A stretch of DNA of 45,476 nt. It comes from Cyclobacteriaceae bacterium (lineage in GTDB: Bacteria; Bacteroidota; Bacteroidia; Cytophagales; Cyclobacteriaceae). Within the stretch, counting starts at the first letter, position 1. Every line of letters begins with the position of its first letter. Shown here piece by piece: positions 1 through 7,919 of the stretch. Location: the NCBI GenBank assembly GCA_029858965.1, contig JAOUDZ010000030.1, positions 1 to 45,476 on the forward strand. Reading direction: 5' to 3'. Below the pieces are notes generated by a model. That model did no database searches and was not told where the DNA came from. It saw only the letters and a program-made list of their open reading frames with translations. The position numbers were made by a program, and so were the translations under genes.

Positions 1-369
1 GATGTTTTGCTTCAACCAATCCGGCAATATGGAAAATTCAGCTACAGCATCTGTTTTGCCCTGGTAATGATAGTCCATTTCCATGCGTTGCATGATAATG
101 CGATATGTATCGAATCCTAATTTTGACAGCAACATAAATCCTGTGGCATATTCAGAAATGGTGGCCAGTGCACAGGCATGAAGACCACGAATGTGATTAA
201 AGTTCTTTCGCTTGTAGGGTATTACCATTTTTACATGATGATCACCAATTTCTGCAACCCTGAAATCATGTGGCTTGTTAAAGGGAATCATGCGCTGAAG
301 CCCCAGGTTTAACAACCAGAGGTGAAATGCAGATTGCCGGGCACGCTCGATAAATTTATTGACTTCCAT
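1..369 (-). CDS. DUF4442 / hotdog-fold thioesterase-like protein (partial, C-terminus beyond left edge)
   Basis: Reading leftwards from an ATG at 367-369 gives 123 codons open to the window edge, so the C-terminus is missing. The translation begins MEVNKFIERARQSAF and contains PFNKPHDFRV, IPYKRKNFNHIRGLHACA and FMLLSKLGFDTYRI. This N-I/R-G-x-H-A pattern on a hotdog-like helix is typical of the DUF4442 family, relatives of PaaI/YbgC acyl-CoA thioesterases. Substrate unknown. The gene diverges from the saccharopine dehydrogenase gene at 527. Family assignment is by recall of motif style; the start is the first ATG that keeps the whole conserved N-terminus. Confidence 0.7.
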   Translation of the reverse strand, partial: MEVNKFIERARQSAFHLWLLNLGLQRMIPFNKPHDFRVAEIGDHHVKMVIPYKRKNFNHIRGLHACALATISEYATGFMLLSKLGFDTYRIIMQRMEMDYHYQGKTDAVAEFSILPDWLKQNI

Positions 370-470
370 AATATCGAAAATTGACTGCGGAAGTTAGTAG
401 AAAATAATGTTCTTATGTTGCTAATCGGTGTTTATGTTGTATGTCCTTTGGCAAAGAATCTTTTGAACAT

Positions 471-502
471 TTTGATGCATCCTGCAAGAATACTTTAATT
501 TG
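471..502 (+). promoter_or_regulatory. Candidate Bacteroidota promoter for the saccharopine dehydrogenase gene
   Basis: TTTG at 471-474, a 20-base spacer, then TTAATTTG at 495-502, close to the Bacteroidota consensus of TTTG about 19-20 bases before TAnnTTTG. Transcription would start near 508, about 19 bases before the ATG at 527. Found by eye; the first base pair of the -7 element is off consensus. Confidence 0.4.
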
Positions 503-526
503 CGCCTTGTATAAATAACCAAAGCC

Positions 527-1651
527 ATGAAGAAGATCATAGTGCTCGGTGCTGGCCTCGTTGGTAAAGCGATTGCCATCGACCTTTCCCACACATTTGA
601 TGTAACCGCGCTTGATATAAATGAAGAGGCCTTGGAGCCACTGCGTCAACAAGGTATTCAAGTGCAGCAACATGACTTTTCAGATCATGCTTTGTTGTCC
701 TCTGTTATCCAGCCTTTTGATATTGTGGTTGGCGCCGTACCGGGATTTATGGGTTTTCAGACGGTTCGGACCGTTATTGAGGCAGGCAAAGATATGGTTG
801 ATATCTCTTTCTTTCCGGAGGATCCATTCCAGTTGGATGCGTTGGCAAATGAAAAAAAAGTAACTGTTGTTACGGATTGTGGTGTTGCGCCGGGCATGGG
901 TAATATTATCCTGGGTTATCATCACAAGCGAATGAAGATTGACTCATATGAATGCCTTGTCGGTGGATTGCCTGTTGTGCGAGAGTGGCCATACGAATAC
1001 AAGGCCGTTTTCTCACCGATTGATGTTATTGAGGAATACATTCGGCCCGCACGTTATGTGCAGAACGGAGTACTTGTTACGAAAGAGGCTTTATCAGATC
1101 CAGAGCTTATACCTTTCGAAGGTGTTGGCACACTCGAATCCTGGAATTCCGATGGGTTGCGCTCATTGATCAAAACAATGCCGGATATTCCAAATATGAT
1201 CGAGAAAACGTTGCGTTATCCGGGATGCATCGAATACTTGAGGGTATTAAGAGAATCAGGTTTTTTCTCCTTTGAGGAGGTAGAAGTAAAAGGCGTTAAA
1301 ATCCGACCTGTGGATGTTACCGGAAAACTACTTTTCCCAAAGTGGAAATTAAAGCCCGGGGAAGAAGAGTTTACCGTGATGCGTATTCGTATACAGGGAG
1401 AAGAAGGGGGTAGGGCCAAGGGCTTTGAGTACAATTTACTTGATCGAACAAATAAAGCAACCAACACATTATCGATGGCCCGAACAACAGGTTACACATG
1501 TACTGCCGCCGTTAATCTTGTATTGGATGGGAAATTTGCACGCAAGGGTGTTTCCCCGGCAGAGTTCCTGGGTGAACACGAGCAAAACTTCATGTTCGTA
1601 ATGAATTACTTAAAAGAACGGCAAGTGATATATCGAGTATCGGAATTATAA
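527..1651 (+). CDS. Saccharopine dehydrogenase family protein
   Basis: A 374-residue cytoplasmic oxidoreductase. The N-terminus has a Rossmann dinucleotide-binding motif, GAGLVGKAIA (residues 8-17). The middle and C-terminal parts carry family signatures: DCGVAPGMGN (about 118-127), VGGLPVVREWPYEY and SPIDVIEEYIRPA, which resemble the glutamate-forming (Lys9-type) saccharopine dehydrogenases of lysine catabolism. I see no partner lysine-ketoglutarate reductase domain, so the protein is the single-function type. Downstream, converging, is an acyl-CoA synthetase gene. Carboxynorspermidine synthase is a related alternative, but the lysine-type insert sequences fit saccharopine better. Start chosen at the only ATG that precedes the Rossmann strand; length fits the family. 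Confidence 0.82.
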   Translation: MKKIIVLGAGLVGKAIAIDLSHTFDVTALDINEEALEPLRQQGIQVQQHDFSDHALLSSVIQPFDIVVGAVPGFMGFQTVRTVIEAGKDMVDISFFPEDPFQLDALANEKKVTVVTDCGVAPGMGNIILGYHHKRMKIDSYECLVGGLPVVREWPYEYKAVFSPIDVIEEYIRPARYVQNGVLVTKEALSDPELIPFEGVGTLESWNSDGLRSLIKTMPDIPNMIEKTLRYPGCIEYLRVLRESGFFSFEEVEVKGVKIRPVDVTGKLLFPKWKLKPGEEEFTVMRIRIQGEEGGRAKGFEYNLLDRTNKATNTLSMARTTGYTCTAAVNLVLDGKFARKGVSPAEFLGEHEQNFMFVMNYLKERQVIYRVSEL

Positions 1652-1668
1652 TCAGAAGAAACGGTGCG

Positions 1669-1685
1669 TCCAGGAGTAACCTGGA
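1669..1685. terminator. Short hairpin between convergent genes
   Basis: TCCAGG (1669-1674), five-base loop, CCTGGA (1680-1685). It sits in the 74-base gap between two converging genes and could serve both strands, but there is no T-run on either side. Weak. Confidence 0.25.
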
Positions 1686-1725
1686 AACAACCAGCGTTGC
1701 GTGAACCCTGGGAACAACAATTGTG

Positions 1726-3372
1726 CTAATCCCAAAGTACTTCTTCTTCATGACGATACCAATGGGAATACTTTTCGGCGTGGATTTTCTCTATCTCATT
1801 TCGTTTTACTTTCAAGGAAGGTGTCATTAATCCATTTTCTATCGTCCAGTCTTCCCGTAGGATAACGACCTTTGCCAATCGTTCGTAACTTTCCAGCGAG
1901 GGGTTGATTTCCGCCAATGTCTGGCTGAGGCTCTTCCGGACAGCAGCTTTTGTTTTTGCTTTCGCGGCAGCTGACAAAACAATCAGGGCAATGGGTTGAG
2001 GAATTCCCATACCTACTACACACACTTGTTCAATGTCTTTATTTATCGAGAACTTCATTTCAATAGGAGCGGGAGCAATGAATTTTGCTTTGTCAGTCTT
2101 GAATTGATCTTTGACCCGCCCAGTGATCGTTAGGTATCCTTCTTCATCGATCGTTCCTTTATCACCCGTTTTCAAAAATCCATCAGTTGTGAAGACCTTC
2201 GAAGTGGTTTCGGAATCTTTGAAATAACCCGTCATCATCCCTGGATGTCTCGTCAGAATTTCGCCTTCATCGCTAAGCTTACATTCAATGTCAGTCCACG
2301 TTTTGCCAACTGTTCCCAAACGCTGGGACTTTCCGTGATCGCCGTGAGAGTAACCACAGTTTTCGGTCATCCCGTAGATCTCTTGAATTTCAATGCCTAG
2401 CGCTTTGTACCAACGCAATAAGGCGACGGGAATGGGAGCGGCACCACTTATGATCGCCCTTGATTTTCCAAAACCAAGTTTTTTCCGAACCGTCTTTTTA
2501 ACGATGGAGGAAAGGATTGGAATGGATAAAAGTAAATCCAGTTTCTGCTGCGACATTTTAGCCAATACACCTTCCTGGAATTTCGCAAAAATACGGGGCA
2601 CTCCGCCAAAGACCGTAGGCTCAACCTCCTGCAAGTTGGCTGTAAACTTTTCCAAAGACTCTGCGAAGGATACGGAACTCCCGGAATACAAGACTCCCAT
2701 TTCAACATAGGCTTTTTCAGCAATATGACTCAGTGGAAGATAAGAGAAGAACCGATCTGCGGAATTAATATTTAGATGTTGAGCGATAGAGCGGCCCACA
2801 AAATCAAAAGCTTTAAAGGGAAGCATGATACCCTTTGGAAAGCCGGTTGTCCCGGAGGAATACATGATGGAGGCGAGCGCTGTTGGATCTGGCACTTGGC
2901 TTTCTGCAACAGGATTTGCCCGGAGAAGGTTATTCCAGTCATCTCCTTCATGGGCACCATAAGCCGGGAAACTAATCCTTTTGACCGATTCGGGAATTCC
3001 TGGACGTTGTTTTTCGAAGTCGTCCAGCTTTCCGATGAAGATTGCTTTTGCCTCGCTGTGCTCAAGAATGAATTGAATACCTTTAGCCGATAGTGTCGGG
3101 TAAATGGGCACTGAAACATGCCCGGCCATCCAGATAGCGAGGTCCGTAATGATCCAGTGGGCGCAGTTTTTGGAGAGGATGGCGATGTTACTTTGGGGCG
3201 GAAGACTAAGCGTGATCAATGCGCTGGCCATTCGTCTGATTTGCTCACCGGCTTCACGGTATGTATAGTGCTGCCATTGACCACCTACGGGCTGTCTTAG
3301 AAAAGTACTGTCCGGGGTCTGACGTTCCCAATGGTAAAATGCGCCAAGGGGCGATGTAAAAGTTTCTGTCAT
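1726..3372 (-). CDS. AMP-dependent long-chain fatty acid--CoA ligase (acyl-CoA synthetase)
   Basis: A 548-residue member of the ANL adenylating superfamily, which activates a carboxylic acid with ATP to an acyl-AMP and then passes it to CoA. Visible motifs: P-loop YSSGTTGFPKG (171-181), YGMTE (333-337), TGDKG (402-406) and the hinge GRVKDQFKT (418-426) followed by FIAPAPIE, the pattern of long-chain fatty acyl-CoA synthetases (FadD15/FAA style). Slightly shorter than the usual 590-600 residues but all core motifs are present. No signal peptide or membrane segment. Transcribed alone, away from the sensory block at 3786. Chain-length specificity cannot be read from the sequence. Confidence 0.88.
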   Translation of the reverse strand: MTETFTSPLGAFYHWERQTPDSTFLRQPVGGQWQHYTYREAGEQIRRMASALITLSLPPQSNIAILSKNCAHWIITDLAIWMAGHVSVPIYPTLSAKGIQFILEHSEAKAIFIGKLDDFEKQRPGIPESVKRISFPAYGAHEGDDWNNLLRANPVAESQVPDPTALASIMYSSGTTGFPKGIMLPFKAFDFVGRSIAQHLNINSADRFFSYLPLSHIAEKAYVEMGVLYSGSSVSFAESLEKFTANLQEVEPTVFGGVPRIFAKFQEGVLAKMSQQKLDLLLSIPILSSIVKKTVRKKLGFGKSRAIISGAAPIPVALLRWYKALGIEIQEIYGMTENCGYSHGDHGKSQRLGTVGKTWTDIECKLSDEGEILTRHPGMMTGYFKDSETTSKVFTTDGFLKTGDKGTIDEEGYLTITGRVKDQFKTDKAKFIAPAPIEMKFSINKDIEQVCVVGMGIPQPIALIVLSAAAKAKTKAAVRKSLSQTLAEINPSLESYERLAKVVILREDWTIENGLMTPSLKVKRNEIEKIHAEKYSHWYRHEEEVLWD

Positions 3373-3785
3373 TAAGTATACACAGATTAATATTGTTTTG
3401 TGATTTTAGTGAATATGCTTCATTTCACAAAAATAGTCTAGGAGGCGAGTGCAATAATTACATCTTATTGTTCAAGTGCCTATACCGTCGAAAGTAGAAA
3501 TAAACCTATAGGAAAGCAAGCACACGAAACAGGCAGCCGGATTTTGTCTTCTGCAGCATCTTGAACTGTGTACAATGACCTGGATTTATTTTTTGCCCCG
3601 TACATATGGTAATCGAATCGGGCGTAATGGCTTTGTGAGAGTGAGTGATCAACGCTAGGTCTACCCTTAGTCAAAGCAGGGCGGCACAGGCCGTTTGAAT
3701 ATTCGAACCTGTTCAATCCCCGCCAGAATATGGCGTGCATTATTAAATAATTCTGTTATATTTAGTTCGAAATATCTACAGCCTT
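3373..3785. other. Divergent intergenic region (413 bp) with promoter-like elements
   Basis: Separates the leftward acyl-CoA ligase gene from the rightward barrel gene. On the minus strand TATTTTTG (3428-3435) fits the Bacteroidota -7 consensus for the ligase gene. On the plus strand TATATTTAG (3757-3765) lies 21 bases before the barrel gene start. The stretch 3480-3740 is open in one minus frame (86 codons), but the product resembles nothing I know and I do not call it a gene. No tRNA or recognisable structured RNA seen. Confidence 0.4.
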
Positions 3786-4793
3786 TTGAAAAAAGTCGTA
3801 ATCCTTGTCTCTGTTTTGATGGTATGCCTTGGTACTACCAGAACGCTATTTGGGCAAAATACGCAAATCAGAGGCTTTGCTGATGTCGTAACAAGTGTGC
3901 AGAATGGTAAAGCATCATTTGGGATTGATGAGCAGGATTTGTTCATTACCTCACAGCTAAACGACCGCTTTTCCTTTCTGGGGGAAACTGTATTCAAGTA
4001 CACGCCGTCTTCAGCAACAAAATTTGCTGTGAGTATTGAGCGGATCGTTATTAAATTCAATATTGCAGGCAATCACAATGTACTTGTGGGCAAGCACCAT
4101 ACGCCAGTAAATTATTGGAATGATACCTACCACCATGGTAGAGTTTTCTTCCCCACCATTTATCGGCCACTTTTGTTTGATGCCAATATTATACCAATAC
4201 ACACTACAGGTATCAGTTTTCGGGGGCAAAACCTTGGTGGAGCGAAATTTGGCTATGACTTCATGCTGGGAAATGGTATTGGCTCTAGTGATGTACTGGA
4301 TAACGACAAAGGCAAATCCATTACTGCGGCTGTACACATTAAGCCTGCCGCAGGGCTGCGAATAGGTGCGTCCTGGTATAATGATGTTATCGCAAAAGGG
4401 AGTGTCACGCACGATGGTGTCCTTGATTGGGAGGTTAGGCAGAATCTGATCACTGGATCATTATCTTATTTTGGAAAGAAGTTCGAATTGCTGACGGAAA
4501 CAACAGTGGGCAGTAACAAAACTGACACGACAGGGGCGAAGCAAACGGTTGCATTCTATGCTTATGCAGGGATTAAAATAAAGGAAAAAGTTGTGCCCTA
4601 TATAAGGCTTGACGCGTTAAGCTATCAGGCCGGCGAAATCTATTATCATAAAGATAACACGAGATCCTTTGTGGGGGGTATACGGTACAATATTAACTAC
4701 CTGATTGCACTTAAGGTTGAATATCAGCGCCAACACTCAGAAATCAGCGGAGATGCCGACAAGCTTACTGCACAACTCGCTGTAGGATTTTAA
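3786..4793 (+). CDS. Outer-membrane beta-barrel protein, first gene of the sensory block
   Basis: A 335-residue secreted protein. The start is TTG at 3786-3788: it gives a classical signal peptide (KK then VVILVSVLMVCLG, likely cleaved near LFGQ), whereas the next ATG falls inside the hydrophobic core. The mature part alternates polar and hydrophobic residues and contains HNVLVGKHHTPVNYWND, and it ends in a hydrophobic strand closing with F, as barrels do. It resembles Bacteroidota porin-like proteins rather than TonB-dependent receptors (no plug domain, too short). It is followed after 16 bases by a PstS-like gene, which suggests passage or sensing of a small anion. Specific substrate unknown. 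Confidence 0.65.
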   Translation: MKKVVILVSVLMVCLGTTRTLFGQNTQIRGFADVVTSVQNGKASFGIDEQDLFITSQLNDRFSFLGETVFKYTPSSATKFAVSIERIVIKFNIAGNHNVLVGKHHTPVNYWNDTYHHGRVFFPTIYRPLLFDANIIPIHTTGISFRGQNLGGAKFGYDFMLGNGIGSSDVLDNDKGKSITAAVHIKPAAGLRIGASWYNDVIAKGSVTHDGVLDWEVRQNLITGSLSYFGKKFELLTETTVGSNKTDTTGAKQTVAFYAYAGIKIKEKVVPYIRLDALSYQAGEIYYHKDNTRSFVGGIRYNINYLIALKVEYQRQHSEISGDADKLTAQLAVGF

Positions 4794-4809
4794 GTATAAA
4801 TAGCAACAA

Positions 4810-5277
4810 ATGAACTTCAGACCACACAGATTTTCAGCGTGCAGAAAGTATCTTTCTGTTATTCTGTTACTGTCTGTTGGGATAATTGCAAATGCGCAGG
4901 AAACAATGATTACTGTGATCAGCCATACAAAAGGTGCACCCTCGGAAATGAAAATGGCTGAATTGAGGTCAGTTATGAAAGGTGAACGGCAAAGATGGAG
5001 TGATGGAACAAAAGTACACATTGCGTTAATGAAGACTACCACTCCTGCTGGGCAAAGTGCTTGTCAAAAAGTATATAACATGAGTGGAGATAGGGTTAAG
5101 CGATTTTGGCTTGAACTTTCATTTGCCGGCAACGCCGACCCTCCCACGTTTTGCAATACGGCCGCTGAGCTGGAGTCTTTTGTTTTGCAGAATCCTGGGG
5201 CTATAGGCATTACAGATAACTTTTCTGGCAATGATGGTATTAAAATAACCGAGATTGACGGACAGAAATCTTTTTGA
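4810..5277 (+). CDS. Short PstS-like (phosphate-binding-type) periplasmic protein
   Basis: 155 residues with a signal peptide (hydrophobic YLSVILLLSVGIIANA, cleaved before QET). The mature part matches one lobe of phosphate ABC-transporter binding proteins: MAELRSVMKGERQRWSDG resembles the segment after the first lobe (KIFLGKITRWNDG in PstS), and ELESFVLQNPGAIGITD resembles PGAIGYV. At about 130 mature residues it is half the size of a full PstS, and no ABC permease or ATPase is nearby. Instead it precedes a membrane histidine kinase, so a role as a ligand sensor or accessory protein is an inference. Alternative: an orphan oxyanion scavenger. Confidence 0.65.
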   Translation: MNFRPHRFSACRKYLSVILLLSVGIIANAQETMITVISHTKGAPSEMKMAELRSVMKGERQRWSDGTKVHIALMKTTTPAGQSACQKVYNMSGDRVKRFWLELSFAGNADPPTFCNTAAELESFVLQNPGAIGITDNFSGNDGIKITEIDGQKSF

Positions 5278-5360
5278 ATTTTCCTACCCTGTTATTGTCC
5301 TGGAATAGTTTACCATTTTGAACGGATTCACTGGTAAAGGTTTAAATTCGGTTCATCAAT

Positions 5361-6929
5361 ATGCGAATCACTTTAAAAACAAAAATCTGGTTTACCGTTA
5401 TCACGATTGTGCTGATGTTTTCTTTCTTTTCTCTTTTTTATTTTCCAGCACAACAGGAAAAGTATCTGCTTAATAATTACAACAATGAAGTGCAAAACCT
5501 GGCCAATACGATCTCGCTGGGCGTACGAATAGCGCTCACGGAAGAAAACTTTGAGGGGGTTCAGACGGCCATGAGCTTTGTTAAGGATGACCCGCGGCTT
5601 CAATTTGTCAGCCTGCTGATGACAGATACGATTTGGAGCAGTGACCATCAGCGGTTTTCGATCAAGGATTCACTATTGAAAACTTTTCCTGAAAAAACCG
5701 AATCTCTTATTTCCTCAGAATCTGTAATAAGGAAGCGCTCCCCATTTACTACGGAAATGATGTCTGGCGCTATTGAACTGGGACTCACAACGGACCAGAT
5801 TAGCATTGGAAAAAAGGAAATTCGCCTTACGTCAATGTTGGTCAGCGGTGTATTTCTGGTTATCGGTATTATTATAGGCTTCTGGCTGGCGCGGAACATT
5901 TCGGTCCCTGTTTTAGCATTGCGTGACGCAGCCAATAAAGTTGGTGATGGCGACCTTACACAACGTGTTATAAACGATTCGGGAGATGAAATTGGGGAAC
6001 TGGCAACCGCATTTAACAAAATGGTAGTGGACCTAGGCAAGGCCAGGGAAGAACTGCGTCATGCAAATCTTAGCCTGGCATCCACAAACGATGCTCTTCA
6101 CGCCACCGTAGCGGATCTTCAAGCAGCACAGGAACAACTAGTCCAGGCAGAAAAAATGGCATCGCTGGGTCAACTGACTGCAGGGATTGCACACGAAATA
6201 AATAACCCCATTAATTTTGTAACAGCCAACATTCAACCACTGAAGGATGATTTGGATGATATTCTTAAAATTATTGGCAGCTACGAAAAAGTAGTTCGCG
6301 AAAAAGGCATGGAAAAGGAATTTCTCGAAGTTGAACAGTTTAAGCAGGATGCACAGATCGATTTTACCATGCGGGAAGTAAATGATCTGCTTAAAGGAAT
6401 TGAAGATGGCGCCATGCGAACTTCCGAAATAGTGAAGGGCCTTCGGAATTTTTCACGGTTGGATCAGAATGTATTTCTCAAAGCTAACCTGAATGAAAGT
6501 CTGGAATCTACGCTAACCCTGTTACACAGCTCCTTTAAAAACAGGATTCAAATCGTTAAGGACTTCGGAAAAATAGAGGAGGTGGAATGTTTTCCCGGGA
6601 AAATAAATCAGGTATTTATGAATATTCTATCCAATGCTATTCAGGCTATTCCGGGTGAAGGTACTGTATTCATACGAACGAGGCAGGAAGGTAATCTGGT
6701 AAAAGTGTCCATCAAGGATACAGGCGCCGGTATGTCGGAAGTTGTACGGAAAAAAATATTTGACCCGTTCTTCACAACAAAAGATGTTGGAAAGGGAACC
6801 GGGTTGGGGTTGTCTATTTCTTTTGGTATTATTCAAAAGCACCATGGCGAAATTGAAGTATTTTCAAATCCTGGTGAAGGAACCGAATTTGTTATTAGTT
6901 TACCGGTAAAGCAGGAATCTGAGGTTTAG
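5361..6929 (+). CDS. Membrane sensor histidine kinase (HAMP, HisKA, HATPase)
   Basis: 522 residues. Transmembrane helix 1 at about 9-29, an extracytoplasmic segment of about 125 residues, transmembrane helix 2 at about 157-177, HAMP domain at about 178-230, a coiled coil (about 226-265), then the kinase core: H-box GIAHEINNPIN with phospho-accepting H278, N-box NILSNAIQAI (N424 region), G1 DTGAGM (453-458), F-box FDPFFTTK (467-474), G2 GKGTGLGLS (477-485). All catalytic boxes are intact. The HEINNPIN box is that of kinases in the NtrB/ZraS-like group. It lies 3 bases before a response regulator gene, so the pair is almost certainly co-transcribed. The ligand may be presented by the PstS-like protein encoded upstream. 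Confidence 0.9.
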   Translation: MRITLKTKIWFTVITIVLMFSFFSLFYFPAQQEKYLLNNYNNEVQNLANTISLGVRIALTEENFEGVQTAMSFVKDDPRLQFVSLLMTDTIWSSDHQRFSIKDSLLKTFPEKTESLISSESVIRKRSPFTTEMMSGAIELGLTTDQISIGKKEIRLTSMLVSGVFLVIGIIIGFWLARNISVPVLALRDAANKVGDGDLTQRVINDSGDEIGELATAFNKMVVDLGKAREELRHANLSLASTNDALHATVADLQAAQEQLVQAEKMASLGQLTAGIAHEINNPINFVTANIQPLKDDLDDILKIIGSYEKVVREKGMEKEFLEVEQFKQDAQIDFTMREVNDLLKGIEDGAMRTSEIVKGLRNFSRLDQNVFLKANLNESLESTLTLLHSSFKNRIQIVKDFGKIEEVECFPGKINQVFMNILSNAIQAIPGEGTVFIRTRQEGNLVKVSIKDTGAGMSEVVRKKIFDPFFTTKDVGKGTGLGLSISFGIIQKHHGEIEVFSNPGEGTEFVISLPVKQESEV

Positions 6930-6932
6930 GAT

Positions 6933-7733
6933 ATGGACGTTCGAACTGATACCTACAATATTCTTTATGTGGATGATGAAGAGCATAACCTGAATTCATT
7001 CAGGGCGGCTTTGCGCAGGAATTACAATGTCTACACAGCATTGAGTGGGGAACAAGGTATGGAAGTGCTTAGCAAAACCGATATTCATGTTATCATCACA
7101 GATCAACGGATGCCCAATATGACCGGGGTCCAGTTTTTACAACATATTCCGGGAGAGCAGGACAATATCCGGATGATCCTCACCGGATTTAGTGATATGG
7201 AGTCCATTATTGACGCCATTAACACAGGGAAAGTTTATCGCTATATCACCAAACCCTGGGACAGGGAGGAACTAAAAATCACCATTGACAACGCTATCGA
7301 GACCATCATGCTCCGGCGAAGTAATAAGCAACTGATCAGTGAATTAAAGGCATACAATGAACTCCTTGAGGAAAAAGTGAGACAACGGACGCTGGAGCTT
7401 CAAAGGCAGGCTGATGAAATTCAGCTGCAAAATGAGCAAATACAGTCCCAGGCAGAAGAAATTCAAGGTATTAACGAAAATCTGGAGTTGCTGGTAAAAG
7501 AACGCACTGCTAAACTTGAAAAGAAAAACCAGGCCGCGGAAGAATCTGCTTTTATCATCGCTCATGAGCTCCGTTCACCGGTCGCCAGCATCCTTGGTTT
7601 GATAAATCTGGCAGCAAAATGCGATCTGAATGAAGAAGCTAAAACTATTGTTACCCACATGGAGAGTTCTGGTGACAAATTAAATACGATCGTCAGGAAC
7701 ATAACAGAGGCCATCGAGCGAGGTGATAAATAA
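6933..7733 (+). CDS. Response regulator with C-terminal HisKA-like dimerisation domain but no ATPase domain
   Basis: 266 residues. Receiver domain at 8-125 with acidic pocket D14/D15, phospho-acceptor D57 (ITDQRMP), T84 and K107 (ITKPWD). A long coiled coil follows (about 130-205, rich in Q/E/L). The C-terminus then reads IIAHELRSPVASILGL with H211 in the position of a kinase phospho-histidine, followed by a second helix ending in TEAIERGDK. No N, G1, F or G2 boxes exist: the reading frame stops about 55 residues after the histidine. So it looks like a kinase cut off after its dimerisation domain. It might accept or relay phosphate, or act through the histidine kinase encoded just upstream. 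No frameshift is evident; the following 186 bases do not encode an ATPase. Confidence 0.85.
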   Translation: MDVRTDTYNILYVDDEEHNLNSFRAALRRNYNVYTALSGEQGMEVLSKTDIHVIITDQRMPNMTGVQFLQHIPGEQDNIRMILTGFSDMESIIDAINTGKVYRYITKPWDREELKITIDNAIETIMLRRSNKQLISELKAYNELLEEKVRQRTLELQRQADEIQLQNEQIQSQAEEIQGINENLELLVKERTAKLEKKNQAAEESAFIIAHELRSPVASILGLINLAAKCDLNEEAKTIVTHMESSGDKLNTIVRNITEAIERGDK

Positions 7734-7919
7734 ATGAATTCCTATGATAGGAGGGGCTACTGCATGATGCTCGAAAATATTGCCATGTTGCAAAATAAAG
7801 CTTGTTGGGATTGTCAATTTCTTTCGGTATAATGTAATAGTCAATTATGGGAATATTTTGATGTATTCACCAAATTTGCTAATTAATAGGCTTGTCGAAC
7901 AAGCATAATAAAGTTACAC

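Noticed and set aside
3500-3560. Fragments similar to conserved ends of RNase P RNA (AGGAAAG on one strand, ACAAAATCCGGCT on the other)
   Set aside because: The two pieces are on opposite strands and close together; a real rnpB needs them on one strand about 300 bases apart.
3480-3740. 86-codon open frame on the minus strand in the 413-bp gap
   Set aside because: No recognisable motif or coding bias, no plausible start context, and no homologue that I know; kept only as part of the intergenic description.
7890-7904. GCTTGT-CGA-ACAAGC inverted repeat before the cyclase gene
   Set aside because: Six-base arms in A+T-rich DNA are expected by chance and no link to a regulator or promoter spacing could be made.
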